A stretch of 64,000 bases of DNA from Echeneis naucrates. Taxonomy: Eukaryota > Chordata > Actinopteri > Carangiformes > Echeneidae. Below, one piece after another: positions 1-9,963 of this stretch; the stretch's first letter is position 1; every line of letters starts with the position of its first letter. Both the position numbers and the translations under genes were made by a program. The notes beneath the pieces were generated by a model. It was not told the origin of the DNA. It saw nothing but the letters and a program-made list of their open reading frames with translations, and ran no database searches. The DNA lies in assembly GCF_900963305.1 (NCBI RefSeq), contig NC_042524.1, forward strand, positions 446,501-510,500, written 5' to 3'.

Positions 1-1215
1 ACCCAGAGAGTCAGACTGTCTCCATCAGCTGGTCTTCTTCCCATAATGCATCCTGAGCTTCTCTGAAAAAACAACACACTTTGAAAGTTAGTTATGAAAC
101 AAAGGAACGTCTGAGACTTTTACCCTGAAGGCTCAATGTGTTTGTTTGTTGTTACAAACTCAGTTTGCTTCACTGTTGCATGATGGGAGCTCAGAGGATG
201 ACCCGGTGGACTGAAGGTCCAGGTTCCACAGCAGCTAACGAGCATTAAGGTTCATTAATGAGGTCCGCTGTGAGCAGAACCATCAACAGTATCTGCTGCT
301 AATGAGCCTGGAGGGAGCTCTCTGTTCATCAGAGCTCAGAGGATGCTCAAAGCTCCGGGGGCCCTGAACGCACCACCAACCTGCTAAACCTCTAACTACC
401 CAGAACCAGAACCAGAACCCACTGAGAGACTGGACTGCACCAACCAGGATGTCTAAAACTACAGAAAACAAAATGATGAACTAACCAACCAAGTCGATCA
501 GTTTATCAGGAGACTGCTCTGAAGCAATGCATGCTGGGAAGATTTGAGTTTTGTTGATTTAATCCATTCAGAAAACCACATCTGAAGTTCACTTCCTGGT
601 TTAGCTTGAATGTAGCTGATCCGACTGAAAGCAGGTCCGTCGGCCCCTGAACGCCTCTCTGCAGCCTTTAATTCTATTAGCCTGCCGGTCGGGGGGCTCC
701 TGGGAGCCCCGGGGCCTCCAGCCACTCAGTCCAGCTCCAACACCAACCACCTACTGCAGCCACGGCCCTGGCCGGGAATCGAACCTCTGATGCTAGCTGC
801 ACAGTTACTTATAAAATGTCACAAACCAAGAGAACCCACAGCAATACCAAAGGTCATTCTACAGTGATATCATCATCCAGACATAAAACTTGTGTAACCC
901 TGAAGGTGTTAATGTTGTTATTGTTGTGTGTCTGTGTCTCTGTGGGGGGAGGGGGGGGGGGGGGGGGGTCAGCTGAGACTCCCTGCTGCCTCCAGGTGCT
1001 AATTAGACTGTAACAACACAAAAACACAACAGTTGAACAGTGAGGTCACATGACAACGAGTCAGTTCTGAGATTTCATCAACAACGAGACAACCTTTGAC
1101 CTTTAACCTCTGTGTGAGGCTGGCTCGGCTTCTCTTTGCCTTTAAACAAAACTCACCGCGGACATCAAAACGGCCGACAAGGCCAAAGAAAAGCTCTCAG
1201 GAGGTTCAAGATCTT
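1..1215. other. Non-coding stretch at left edge
   Basis: I see no supportable gene here. A G-run (18 G at 951-968, preceded by six G at 944-949) is present. At 775-785 the minus strand reads GGTTCGATTCC, the shape of a tRNA-type B box, followed by CCGGCC as in the SINE-like repeat at 15340. It may be a short relic of such a repeat, but nothing else of the element is clear. Confidence 0.5.
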
Positions 1216-1221
1216 CAGTGA

Positions 1222-1848
1222 CCTTCACCTCCTCCTGATGGACACCTCCTCCTGATGGAGTCCTCCTCCTGATGGAGTCCTCCTCCTGATGGACACCTCC
1301 TCCTGATGGACACCTCCTCCTGATGGAGTCCTCCTGATGGAGTCCTCCTCCTGATGGACACCTCCTCCTGATGGAGTCCTCCTCCTGATGGACACCTCCT
1401 CCTGATGGAGTCCTCCTCCTGATGGACACCTCCTCCTGATGGACACCTCCTCCTGATGGAGTCCTCCTGATGGAGTCCTCCTCCTGATGGACACCTCCTC
1501 CTGATGGACACCTCCTCCTGATGGACACCTCCTCCTGATGGAGTCCTCCTCCTGATGGACACCTCCTCCTGATGGACACCTCCTCCTGATGGAGTCCTCC
1601 TCCTGATGGACACCTCCTCCTGATGGACACCTCCTCCTGATGGAGTCCTCCTGATGGAGTCCTCCTCCTGATGGACACCTCCTCCTGATGGACACCTCCT
1701 CCTGATGGAGTCCTCCTGATGGAGTCCTCCTCCTGATGGACATCTCCTCCTGATGGACACCTCCTCCTGATGGAGTCCTCCTCCTGATGGAGTCCTCCTG
1801 ATGGAGTCTTCCTCCCGATGGACACCTCCTCCTGATGGACACCTCCTC
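1222..1848. repeat. 17-bp minisatellite
   Basis: About 37 tandem copies of a 17-bp unit, ACACCTCCTCCTGATGG or AGTCCTCCTCCTGATGG, with some 14-bp units that have lost one CCT. Neither 17 nor a mix of 17 and 14 keeps a single frame. All three minus-strand frames therefore stay open and encode the same cycling peptide (for example IRRRCPSGGGVHQEE). That is a property of the repeat and not evidence of a protein. Confidence 0.95.
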
Positions 1849-2168
1849 CTGCTGGGTCCAGCTCAGGACATCCTGGATCAAAAGGATCCAGTTCTAATCT
1901 GTGAAGACCAGGATCAGGAAACGTTGAGCTGAGGTCCAGGACCAAAGGTGGACTGATGGAGAATAAGATGTCAGTCTGACAGAAAGGACGAGTTTAAAAA
2001 CACCTTCCAGCAGCTGAACCAGATCTGGACTTAGTGGGACAAACAGCAGGAAGCCCACCACATCCAGCTGGTTGGACAAACTTCATCATCAGTTCTTTGG
2101 CGTCCCTGGTGTCAGCTGGATGTCACAACGGTACGTCATGTAGATCCTCCCACGTCAGGAGCTCCGTC

Positions 2169-2176
2169 TATAAAAG
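2169..2176 (+). promoter_or_regulatory. TATA box of OR gene 1
   Basis: TATAAAAG lies 179 bp before the OR start codon. It is followed by a short non-coding first exon that ends at an AAG|GTAAAG donor (exon end 2233). A 110-bp intron (2234-2343) ends in a pyrimidine-rich acceptor four bases before the ATG. The arrangement gives a coherent promoter, 5' UTR exon and coding exon. Transcription would start near 2200 if spacing is typical; that is inferred. Confidence 0.65.
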
Positions 2177-2347
2177 CCTGAATCCAGGTTGTGGTCTTCT
2201 GGCAGACGGACAAACGCAGTGAGACAAGAAAAGGTAAAGTTAGAATGATTTAATCTTTGAACTCTTGTGGTTTCTCAAGGATTGTTTTTGTGGTTGAACT
2301 TTTCTTCTTCTTTGGTATTAAATGCTTTCTTATCTTTTTTCAGGCTG

Positions 2348-3292
2348 ATGGAAAACTTCACCTACAACAGCTTAACCCTGCGGCTGGAGGGGTTAAAGGT
2401 CACAAAGGTGTCAGTGTACCCCGTTTTCTTCTTCCTCTTCTTCTCCTACATGTTGATCATGTTCGTCAATGTTGGAATTGTAGTTCTGGTCTTCATTGAC
2501 AAAAGCCTTCACCAGCCCATGTATCTGCTTTTCTGCAACCTGCCCGTCAACGACCTGGTTGGGAATTCCATCACTTTGCCTCGTTTGCTGGTCGACATCC
2601 TGCGTCCTCCGTCTGAACGCCTCATCAGTTACTATGAGTGTGTGGTCCAGGCGTTCACCACACACATGTTCGGCACCACCTCTCACACAGTCCTGATGAT
2701 TATGGCCTTTGACAGGTACGTGGCCATCTGTAACCCGCTGCGTTACAGCACCATCATGACCAACAACATGGTGGTCAAGCTGACGGTTTCTGCCTGGGGA
2801 GTGGCCTTTGTCCTGGTCGGGATCCTGCTGGGTCTGACCATCAGGCTGAACCGATGCAGGACTCTCATCATGAATCCTTTCTGTGACAACGCCTCCCTGT
2901 TCAAACTGTCCTGTGACAGCGTCTTCATCAATAACGTCTACGGCCTCACGTTCACTGTGGTTCTGTTCACGGCGTCCATCGGCAGCATGGTCCTCACCTA
3001 CACGAAGATCACAGTCGTCTGTCTGACCAGTAAGAACAAGTCTCTGAACAGCAAAGCCTTAAAGACCTGCAGCACTCACCTCTTTGTGTATCTGATTATG
3101 GTTTTATCTGGACTCTTCATCATCATCCTCCATCGCTTCCCTCAGTACTCGGACTACAGAAAACAGTCGGCTATTCTATTCCACATCATCCCCGGCAGCC
3201 TGAACCCGATCATCTACGGAGTTCAGTCTAAAGAGATACACAGATTTCTGTCAAGTTTGTTTCGGTCCAGAAAGACTTTAGCATCATTATAA
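2348..3292 (+). CDS. Odorant receptor (OR gene 1)
   Basis: A 314-aa seven-transmembrane odorant receptor, expected to signal through G-olf in cilia of olfactory neurons. The start MENFTYN was chosen because a splice acceptor (AG at 2342-2343) lies just upstream, so the longer open frame from 2267 would be intron-derived. N3 is in a glycosylation motif (NFT). LHQPMY (54-59) closes the first intracellular loop, C98 is the TM3 disulfide cysteine, MAFDRYVAIC (119-128) ends TM3, KALKTCSTHL precedes TM6 and NPIIYG lies in TM7. The gene is intact and close to the minus-strand copies at 7980 and 16108. A poly(A) signal AATAAA sits at 3488-3493. OR family membership is certain; the ligand and subfamily are not readable here. 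Confidence 0.95.
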   Translation: MENFTYNSLTLRLEGLKVTKVSVYPVFFFLFFSYMLIMFVNVGIVVLVFIDKSLHQPMYLLFCNLPVNDLVGNSITLPRLLVDILRPPSERLISYYECVVQAFTTHMFGTTSHTVLMIMAFDRYVAICNPLRYSTIMTNNMVVKLTVSAWGVAFVLVGILLGLTIRLNRCRTLIMNPFCDNASLFKLSCDSVFINNVYGLTFTVVLFTASIGSMVLTYTKITVVCLTSKNKSLNSKALKTCSTHLFVYLIMVLSGLFIIILHRFPQYSDYRKQSAILFHIIPGSLNPIIYGVQSKEIHRFLSSLFRSRKTLASL

Positions 3293-3973
3293 TTTAAATG
3301 CAAATGAGTTTGAAAAGGAAACTTAAATTCCCTGTTCAGTTTTCAGACATGGTCCAGTCAGGAGATTATTTGTTTTATGATTAGTCATTTTATGGACATT
3401 TAACATTTGAAGTGAGTACAATCACAGAAAATGTTGTTCCCATGATGCTGGTCTCTGTGTTTTCCTGCTTTCATGTGTCTAAACAGAAATAAATCTTTCT
3501 CTCATTATTGTCACGATTAATGAGATTATGATTTATTTCAGACGTACACACAAACACAGTAATAAATGTGTAATAATCATGAAAAGTTTGATGATTTCAT
3601 GTCAGCTGTCTGTCCTGAATCTGGTCTTCAGTTCCCCCAAAGACCTTCGGTCTCTGCTCCTCAGCGACCTTTGTGCTAATCTGGTATCTAATCTGAGTCT
3701 CCTCTGGGTCTTCAGTCCTCAGATCCTGGTTTTTGTCTTGTGGTTTTCATTATTATGGAGCAGGTGAATTCTGTTGCTACAGACTGTAAAGGCTATAAAC
3801 CTGGACCTGGACCTGAACCCAAAGCTAAAAGATAAATCATTTATCAATATCTTCATGATTTTGTGATTTCATTTCATCATGACTGAAGTGACGGAGACTC
3901 AGAGTGATGCTGAGGAACAGGTTGCCAAGCAACAGCTGAGCTGTCAGGAAGTGATGCTGCAGCTCACAGCCAC

Positions 3974-3981
3974 AATAAAAG
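3974..3981 (+). promoter_or_regulatory. Possible TATA-like box of OR gene 2
   Basis: AATAAAAG lies about 250 bp before the OR gene 2 ATG. It is followed by a plausible short leader exon ending CAGGAG|GTAACG (exon end 4031) and an acceptor at 4218-4219. The layout mirrors OR gene 1, but the box is weaker. The rest of 3300-4226 shows no gene. Confidence 0.4.
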
Positions 3982-4226
3982 GTAGAGCTGTTTATCATCA
4001 GGTCTGGATGGAGGAGGCGAAGCCGCAGGAGGTAACGGACTCATTCTGATCTGTTCGTGTCAGTTTAGCTCTGATGGATGAAGGTTTGGATGGGGGGGGC
4101 AGAGGACAGAGAAGTCTGTGACTCAGTATCTGTGATGTTGTTTTAAAAATAACCTGAGAAACCTTTTGACTGTCAGCAGCAGTTTATCTTCAGGACGTTC
4201 TCTTGTTGTTTCTTCATAGACTGACA

Positions 4227-5165
4227 ATGGAGAACCAGACTGATGTCCTGATCCTGGAGGGGTTAAAGGTCACCCCTCAGTCCTCCATCCCAGCCTTCAT
4301 CCTCCTCCTCATCATCTACGTCTTCATCATGGCGTCCAACCTCGGCCTGGTGGTCCTGATCTTCAGCAGCCGCAGCCTCCAGCAGCCCATGTACCTGCTC
4401 TTCTGTAACATGAGTATTAACGACGTGTTCGGGGCGACCATCATCATCCCTCATGTTCTCCGAGATCTTCTGCTCTCCAACTCCAACCGCTACATCCACT
4501 ACATCAGCTGCGTCCTTCAGGCCTTCTGCGTCCACCTGTATGGAAGCACCTCCCACACCGTCCTCATGATCATGGCTTTCGACCGCTACATGGCCATCTG
4601 CAGCCCCCTGCGTTACGCCGCCATCATGACCACCAAGATGGTGGTGAGTCTGTCGGTTGCGGCCTGGGCGGTGGCCTTCGTCCTGGTGGCGATCCTCTTG
4701 GGCCTCAGCGTCCGCCTGTCGCGCTGCAGGTCGGTCATATCCAACCCGTTCTGCGACAACGCCTCCTTGTTCAAGCTGTCCTGTGAGAGCGTCCTCATCA
4801 ACCACATCTACGGCCTCGGCTACACCGTGGTCCTGCTGGGCTCTTCCATCTGCAGCGTCACGCTCACCTACCTGAAGATCGCCGCTGTGTGCGTGCTAAG
4901 TAAAAACAAAGCTCTGAACAGCAAAGCTCTGCAGACCTGTGCCTCCCATCTGACCGTGTACGTCCTGCTGCTGCTGTCGGCCTTCATCATCGTCATCCTG
5001 CACCGGTTCCCACGGCTGTCCGACCACAGGAAGGTGGCGGTCATTGTGGGTGAAGTGGTGCTGCCGGCCCTAAACGCCGTGATCTATGGGCTGCAGATCA
5101 AAGAGATCAGACAGAAGATCTCAGCTGTGCTCTGCAGGAAGACGGCACGAAGGATCTTTAGGTGA
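4227..5165 (+). CDS. Odorant receptor (OR gene 2)
   Basis: An intact 312-aa receptor beginning MENQTDVLILEGLKV, with an NQT glycosylation site at residue 3. The coding sequence is intronless; a splice acceptor (AG 4218-4219) lies seven bases before the chosen ATG. LQQPMYLLFCNM marks loop 1, MAFDRYMAIC ends TM3, KALQTCASHLTVYV begins TM6 and the TM7 motif is NAVIYGLQ, a variant of the usual NPIIYG. It is the most diverged of the simple OR genes here and is visibly richer in G and C at third positions than its neighbours. This suggests it has escaped the sequence homogenisation seen in the other copies. A truncated relative of its 5' end lies at 6631. Confidence 0.95.
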   Translation: MENQTDVLILEGLKVTPQSSIPAFILLLIIYVFIMASNLGLVVLIFSSRSLQQPMYLLFCNMSINDVFGATIIIPHVLRDLLLSNSNRYIHYISCVLQAFCVHLYGSTSHTVLMIMAFDRYMAICSPLRYAAIMTTKMVVSLSVAAWAVAFVLVAILLGLSVRLSRCRSVISNPFCDNASLFKLSCESVLINHIYGLGYTVVLLGSSICSVTLTYLKIAAVCVLSKNKALNSKALQTCASHLTVYVLLLLSAFIIVILHRFPRLSDHRKVAVIVGEVVLPALNAVIYGLQIKEIRQKISAVLCRKTARRIFR

Positions 5166-6630
5166 TCCACATGAAATGTCAGAGTATTTACTGCAATGAC
5201 ACAAGTTCAAGACAGGAAACCTGCTCATAGTCGACACTCTCAGTATGAAATATTTTGTACATATTTTATTAAATATCTCTTCAGAACTGGTTATGAAGTT
5301 AAGTTGCTTTGTGTTTGTAATTTTTTTTCATTGAGTATTAAAATCCTACAAACATCATCACAGTTTGCTAATTCAGTTTCACTTCTCTAAGGAAGAATGA
5401 AGCAGCTGAAGGTCTGCAGTCAAAATGAAAAGATAATGTTTTTAATGTTCACCATCAGCAGACATCAAATATAAGGTGAACCATCACATGGTTTTAACAA
5501 TCCATAAAAGATTTTATCAGAACTTGGTGGTTATATGATATAATATTTGTTAGATTTTATAATTTCAGATGCCAAACACCTTTAAATAATTTACCATAAA
5601 ATTAAAGTTGTTTCACTGATGTTTAGGTCAATAACTGAAATATTAATTTATCTTAAAACCTTAATTCTTTTTCAACACTTCTAATGAAAGTTGAGCCTTC
5701 AGCAAACATGGTTTTAATTTATGAATGTACACAAATAAGATGTTTGTCATAGAAGCTGATATCAAAGCTAGACAACAAGCTAAAGTGAAGACACACAAAC
5801 AGCTGCTGAAATAAATAATAAACTATGTACTGATCAAAACATTTCTGTCCTCCATCGTCTCACCACAAATGAGATGAAATGAATTATAATGAAACACCAA
5901 CAGTGGAGATTAACCTTTAGTTTAGCATCATTAGCTTAGCTGTCACTAAGGCAACATGCCTTAGTGAGGGTTAAGGGTTAGGGTTAGGGTTAACCCTAAC
6001 CCTGTCCAACAGGTCAAGTGGCAGTTAATGTTAGTGGGGAAGCTAAAAGGTAGCATCAGCATCACAGGTACTTTGATGAGCTGACAGCGAACGCACCACG
6101 AGCTCTCAGCTGCTTCAGGAGGAGATTCAGGCTCATTCATCTTGAAGTTATTTCAGTGTCCATCGTCACTTTCACCCCAAACTGACTGCCCCCATTAAAC
6201 AGTATATATATCTGCCCCTTCAAGACATTTGTGAGTCTGTATGATTTTAATGTGTTTGTGTCTCAGAAACACAAACCAAAGTGTGAAGGTTTTAGTTTTC
6301 TTGTGAAAAAACAAGCTGAGCTCCTGTCTCCACCATGAGTCACCGACAGGAAGTACCCCCGGCAACCAAGACACACACCAACGGTCACCAGGCAACAGTG
6401 ACGCTACAGCTGACGGGGGGGCAGGTTCGACTCCAGGACGCTGTCTGTCACCTCAGAGACTCTTTGGGCTCAATTGTTGCGTTGTGTGTCGGTGTGTGAT
6501 GTAACACACTGCAGGAAACAGCTGATGCCCTTTAACTATTCAGAACTATTCAGACACGAGTGAGGACGACACTGATGATGAAGATTGTTCGGTACCTTCA
6601 GCTGGAACACTTTAGCTCTGCTCTTCACAG
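5166..6630. other. Intergenic stretch without gene
   Basis: AT-rich non-coding DNA downstream of OR gene 2. Apart from the telomere-type palindrome at 5975-6003 I see no conserved coding signal. The short open frames are unconvincing. Confidence 0.6.
5975..6003. repeat. Head-to-head telomere-type repeat
   Basis: Three GGGTTA units run directly into two CCCTAA-type units, forming a perfect 24-bp palindrome (5980-6003) centred on GGTTAACC. TTAGGG is the vertebrate telomere repeat. A second, single-orientation tract of TAACCC units lies at 40737-40756. Confidence 0.85.
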
Positions 6631-6727
6631 ACTGATGATGGAGAACCAGACTGATGTTCTGATCCTGCAGGGGTTAAAGGTCATGCTTCATCCTCCTCCT
6701 CCTCATCTACGTCTTCATCATGGGGCA
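6631..6727 (+). pseudogene. Truncated odorant receptor 5' end
   Basis: The piece starts right after a splice acceptor (cttcacag ending 6630) and reads MENQTDVLILQGLKV from the ATG at 6638, one residue different from OR gene 2. It then skips to the TM1 region in another frame (CTACGTCTTCATCATGG) and ends within about 90 bp. The remaining six transmembrane segments are absent. It is a fragment of a duplicated OR related to the gene at 4227. Confidence 0.8.
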
Positions 6728-7125
6728 ACAGTACTAAAGTATTACAAAATGTTTACTGAACGTCACACATTTAATAAATATTTCACATTTCCTCTTTATT
6801 AATGTCAATTCATGTTTGTCTCTGAAATGTTTATAGATTTAAAACATCAAAATTTATTATAAATTTCACAGTTCTTACATTTCAGTTCGGCTCCAGAACT
6901 TAATGAGAATTGAGTGACATTGTTCCAAACCAGCGAGGTAGCAGCTAACACACCTTATACACACCTAGCATGTAGCTAAATATTATTATCTCATCATGTT
7001 GAACAGACAGTTTGACATTGTGACAGAGTTAATACAAACATTCAGCCTCACTGAGTAAAACCAGTGACAGTAAATGAACACTAAGATGTGAAACTAATAA
7101 AAATGTGCTGAATTCTGTAAAACGG

Positions 7126-7590
7126 TCAGTAAAACGGTTTGACTGCTGTGGATCGGAATAGTTTGGACAGGGATTTGCAGATCTCTGCGGACTGAAGTCC
7201 GTAGATTATAGGATTGAGGCTGCCGGGGACGATATGAAACAAGATGGCAGCCAGTTTCCTGTAGTCTGAGTACTGAGGGAAACGGTGCATAACAGTGACA
7301 ACAAAGCCACAAATCAGCATAATCAGATACACAACCAGGTGAGTGCTGCAGGTCTTTAAGGCTTTGCTGTTCAGAGACTTGTTCTTACTGGTCAGACAGA
7401 CGACTGTGATCTTCGTGTAGGTGAGGACCATGCTGCCGATGGACGCCGTGTATAAGACAGCTGTGTCAAAGGCCTTCCTGTGGTGAACACCTGGACTACA
7501 CACTCATCGTAACTGATGATGACACAACATGTCAACAAGCAAACGAGACAAAGTGATGAAGCTTCTGAGGAGGGTTAAGGTCACAACAGC
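7126..7590 (-). pseudogene. Internally deleted odorant receptor
   Basis: The C-terminal half of an OR (7126-7456, from TM5 to the end: TASIGSMVLTY, KALKTCSTHLVVYL, NPIIYGLQ) is intact. It joins directly to short matches to the DRY region and the TM2-TM3 region (7457-7590), so roughly the middle of the receptor and the whole N-terminus are missing. An open frame of 125 codons covers the C-terminal part, but it lacks four transmembrane segments and cannot be a receptor. The TM2-TM3 remnant is repeated at about 9842-9963. Confidence 0.85.
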
Positions 7591-8370
7591 TCCTATAGAC
7601 TTTTCTCTTCAGCTCTATGATCCTTATCTTACTTTGTGGGGAAACATCTGGTCCCAAAAACAATGGACAGTAAAGAGACTTTTTTTGAGACTCATTCTGA
7701 TTGATGTAGAAATGAATCTTGGAGTTGATCTTTATTATTTAATGAAATACGAGTTACACAAATATCTATACATATTAAACTGCATGTAATAAATGATGGG
7801 ACTGAGACTGCAGACGTAGAGTTATCTGCAACATAATTAGTTATACATCCATATCAGTGCTGCAGGTTTTCAGCACCTCATCTACAACAGAGCTCCTGTT
7901 AACAGAATGAGAATTCTTCATCCACATTTTCGATTTTTAGTGTTGACACATGAAGAAAAATAATTCGGAAATGTTTTTATCACAATGGCAAAACTTTTGT
8001 GGCTTCAAACAAACGTGACAAGAATTTTTTTATCTCTTTGGACTGTGTGCCATAAATAATGGGGTTGAAGCAACTCGGAACAATATGAAACAGAAGTGCA
8101 GAAAGTTTCCTGAAGTCGGCATATTCAGGGAAGCGATGCAGAGTAATGACAAGGAAACCACTGAGCAACATAATCAGATACACAACCAGGTGAGTGCTGC
8201 AGGTCTTTAAGGCTTTGCTGTTCAGAGACTTGTTCTTACTGGTCAGACAGACGACTGTGATCTTCGTGTAGGTGAGGACCATGCTGCCGATGGACGCCGT
8301 GAGCAGAACCACAGTGAACGTGAGGCCGTAGACGTTATTGATGAAGACGCTGTCACAGGACAGTTTGAAC
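7476..8370. repeat. Segmental duplication, copy 1
   Basis: This block matches 9849-10745 at a constant offset of 2373 bp and is almost identical, including about 390 bp of non-coding sequence between the OR remnant and OR gene 3. It carries an OR relic, the spacer and the 3' third of OR gene 3. The block ends inside the OR coding sequence, where the two genes diverge near extracellular loop 2. Boundaries are approximate. Confidence 0.85.
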
Positions 8371-8930
8371 AGGGAGGCGTTGTCACAGTAAGGATTCATG
8401 ATGAGAGTCCTGCATCGGTTCAGCCTGATGGTCAGACCCAGCAGGATCCCGACCAGGACAAAGGCCACTCCCCAGGCAGAAACCGTCAGCTTGACCACCA
8501 TGTTGTTGGTCATGATGGTGCTGTAACGCAGCGGGTTACAGATGGCCACGTACCTGTCAAAGGCCATAATCATCAGGACTGTGTGAGAGGTGGTGCCGAA
8601 CATGTGTGTGGTGAACGCCTGGACCACACACTCATAGTAACTGATGAGGCGTTCAGACGGAGGACGCAGGATGTCGACCAGCAGCCGCGGCGCCATGATG
8701 GAATTCCCAACCAGGTCGTTGACGGGCAGGTTGCAGAAAAGCAGATACATGGGCTGGTGAAGGCTTTTGTCAACGAAGACCAGAACTACAATTCCAACAT
8801 TGACGAACATGATCAACATGTAGGAGAAGAAGAGGAAAAGAAAAACAGGATAGACGGAGTCCCGACGGAGGTTTAACCCCTCCAGCTGCAGAGTCAAGCT
8901 GTTGAAGGTGACGTTGGTTTGGTTTTCCAT
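7980..8930 (-). CDS. Odorant receptor (OR gene 3)
   Basis: An intact 316-aa receptor starting MENQTNVTFNSLTLQLEGL, with glycosylation sites NQT and NVT in the N-terminus. The open frame extends 24 codons upstream, but an acceptor (minus-strand TTCCAG, AG at 8936-8935) four bases before this ATG shows those codons are intronic. C in YYECVVQAF, MAFDRYVAIC, KALKTCSTHLVVYL and NPIIYGTQ are all present. The N-terminal half resembles OR gene 1 (SYMLIMFVNVGIVVLVF, CNLPVNDLVGNSI). The C-terminal third is nearly identical to OR gene 4. A weak TATA-like sequence lies near 9091-9096 on the minus strand. Confidence 0.95.
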   Translation of the reverse strand: MENQTNVTFNSLTLQLEGLNLRRDSVYPVFLFLFFSYMLIMFVNVGIVVLVFVDKSLHQPMYLLFCNLPVNDLVGNSIMAPRLLVDILRPPSERLISYYECVVQAFTTHMFGTTSHTVLMIMAFDRYVAICNPLRYSTIMTNNMVVKLTVSAWGVAFVLVGILLGLTIRLNRCRTLIMNPYCDNASLFKLSCDSVFINNVYGLTFTVVLLTASIGSMVLTYTKITVVCLTSKNKSLNSKALKTCSTHLVVYLIMLLSGFLVITLHRFPEYADFRKLSALLFHIVPSCFNPIIYGTQSKEIKKFLSRLFEATKVLPL

Positions 8931-9274
8931 CAACCTGGAACAACAAACATCTGAATGGTAAAAATTAAAGCAGCACAAAAGAAAACACACTCTGATTTTC
9001 ATTAAAACTGGCCGTCATACTGTACATTTTTAGACTCAGAGTCTCCTGATTTTCATCTTCAGCTGAAGTCACGTCCTCTGTTGCAGGCTCATATAGTCAC
9101 AGTTGTATTCTCTGAGGCCGTTCATCACCCAATCAACGTGATGCAACACTATGACATCATCATATATGGTTAAGACCCTGTAGTTTGAAATATGGACCTT
9201 GCTTCTCCATCTTGTTCCATGTTACCTTAATATACCATGTTTAATATTTTAAAATGAAGAAATAAATAAATATT

Positions 9275-9450
9275 TGTTTCCCATCCATACAGCTTCTTCC
9301 TCTGATCTGTTTCCGGGTCACGGGGGGTTCTGGAGCCAATCCCAGTCCATCACAGAGACAAACAGACCTACGGACAGTTTAGAGTCACCAATGAGCCCAA
9401 ACATGATGCCTTTGGAGGCCTCAGGCCAGGACCCCAACCAGAACAGAGAG
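9275..9450 (-). mobile_element. SINE-like dispersed repeat (reverse)
   Basis: Reverse-strand copy of the repeat also seen at 15340-15530. Shared landmarks include CCAATCCCAGTCCATCACAG, GACAGTTTAGAGTCACC and GGCCTCAGGCCAGGA. The phrases match a very common teleost dispersed repeat (CTAAATTGTCC, GTGATGGACTGG), but I do not assign a family name. Confidence 0.7.
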
Positions 9451-9841
9451 AACCGCTGTGACAGCGTGCTGCATATTTGCGTTCACTTTGATATAATAAT
9501 AGATATTATTTTCATGTTAAATGTAAATGATCTTGCTTTTCTGCCCTGTTTGGCCATGATAACATAAAGTTAAAGTCAAATAAATGTCGGAAGCAGAAGC
9601 TGTCCCTGCCGGTCGTGTGAAAACCTGGACTGGATTCTGTTCTGGGTTTCCTCTCAGTAAAAAGTGGAGCAGATTTAATCAAGACGTGATCCACCAACAG
9701 AAACAAAAACTGATGACATGATCAACATGAGGAAAAGCAAACGGTCCAAACTAATATTAAAAATAATCATTTTAAAATGATACCGCCGGCTGAGGAGGAC
9801 AGGAAGAGTTCTGGATGGCACTCATTAGCTTTTAACGAACT

Positions 9842-9963
9842 CAGGACTGTGTGTGGTGAACACCTGGACTACACACTCATCGTAACTGATGATGACACAA
9901 CATGTCAACAAGCAAACGAGACAAAGTGATGAAGCTTCTGAGGAGGGTTAAGGTCACAACAGC
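9842..9963 (-). pseudogene. Odorant receptor TM2-TM3 remnant
   Basis: This is the duplicate of the remnant at 7476-7590. It aligns to the OR stretch running from the TM3 cysteine region back to TM2 (GTGGTGAACACCTGGAC against GTGGTGAACGCCTGGAC, then GCAAACGAG-CAAAGTGATG). The rest of the receptor is absent. The downstream 86-codon plus-strand open frame, present identically in both copies (7529 and 9902), overlaps this relic and is not a gene. Confidence 0.75.

Noticed and set aside
1142-1945. Three overlapping minus-strand open frames of 181-267 codons
   Set aside because: They are translations of the 17-bp minisatellite; all three frames give the same repeated peptide.
7529-7789. Identical 86-codon plus-strand open frames here and at 9902
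   Set aside because: Identity comes from the recent segmental duplication. The frame overlaps an OR relic on the other strand and resembles no protein.
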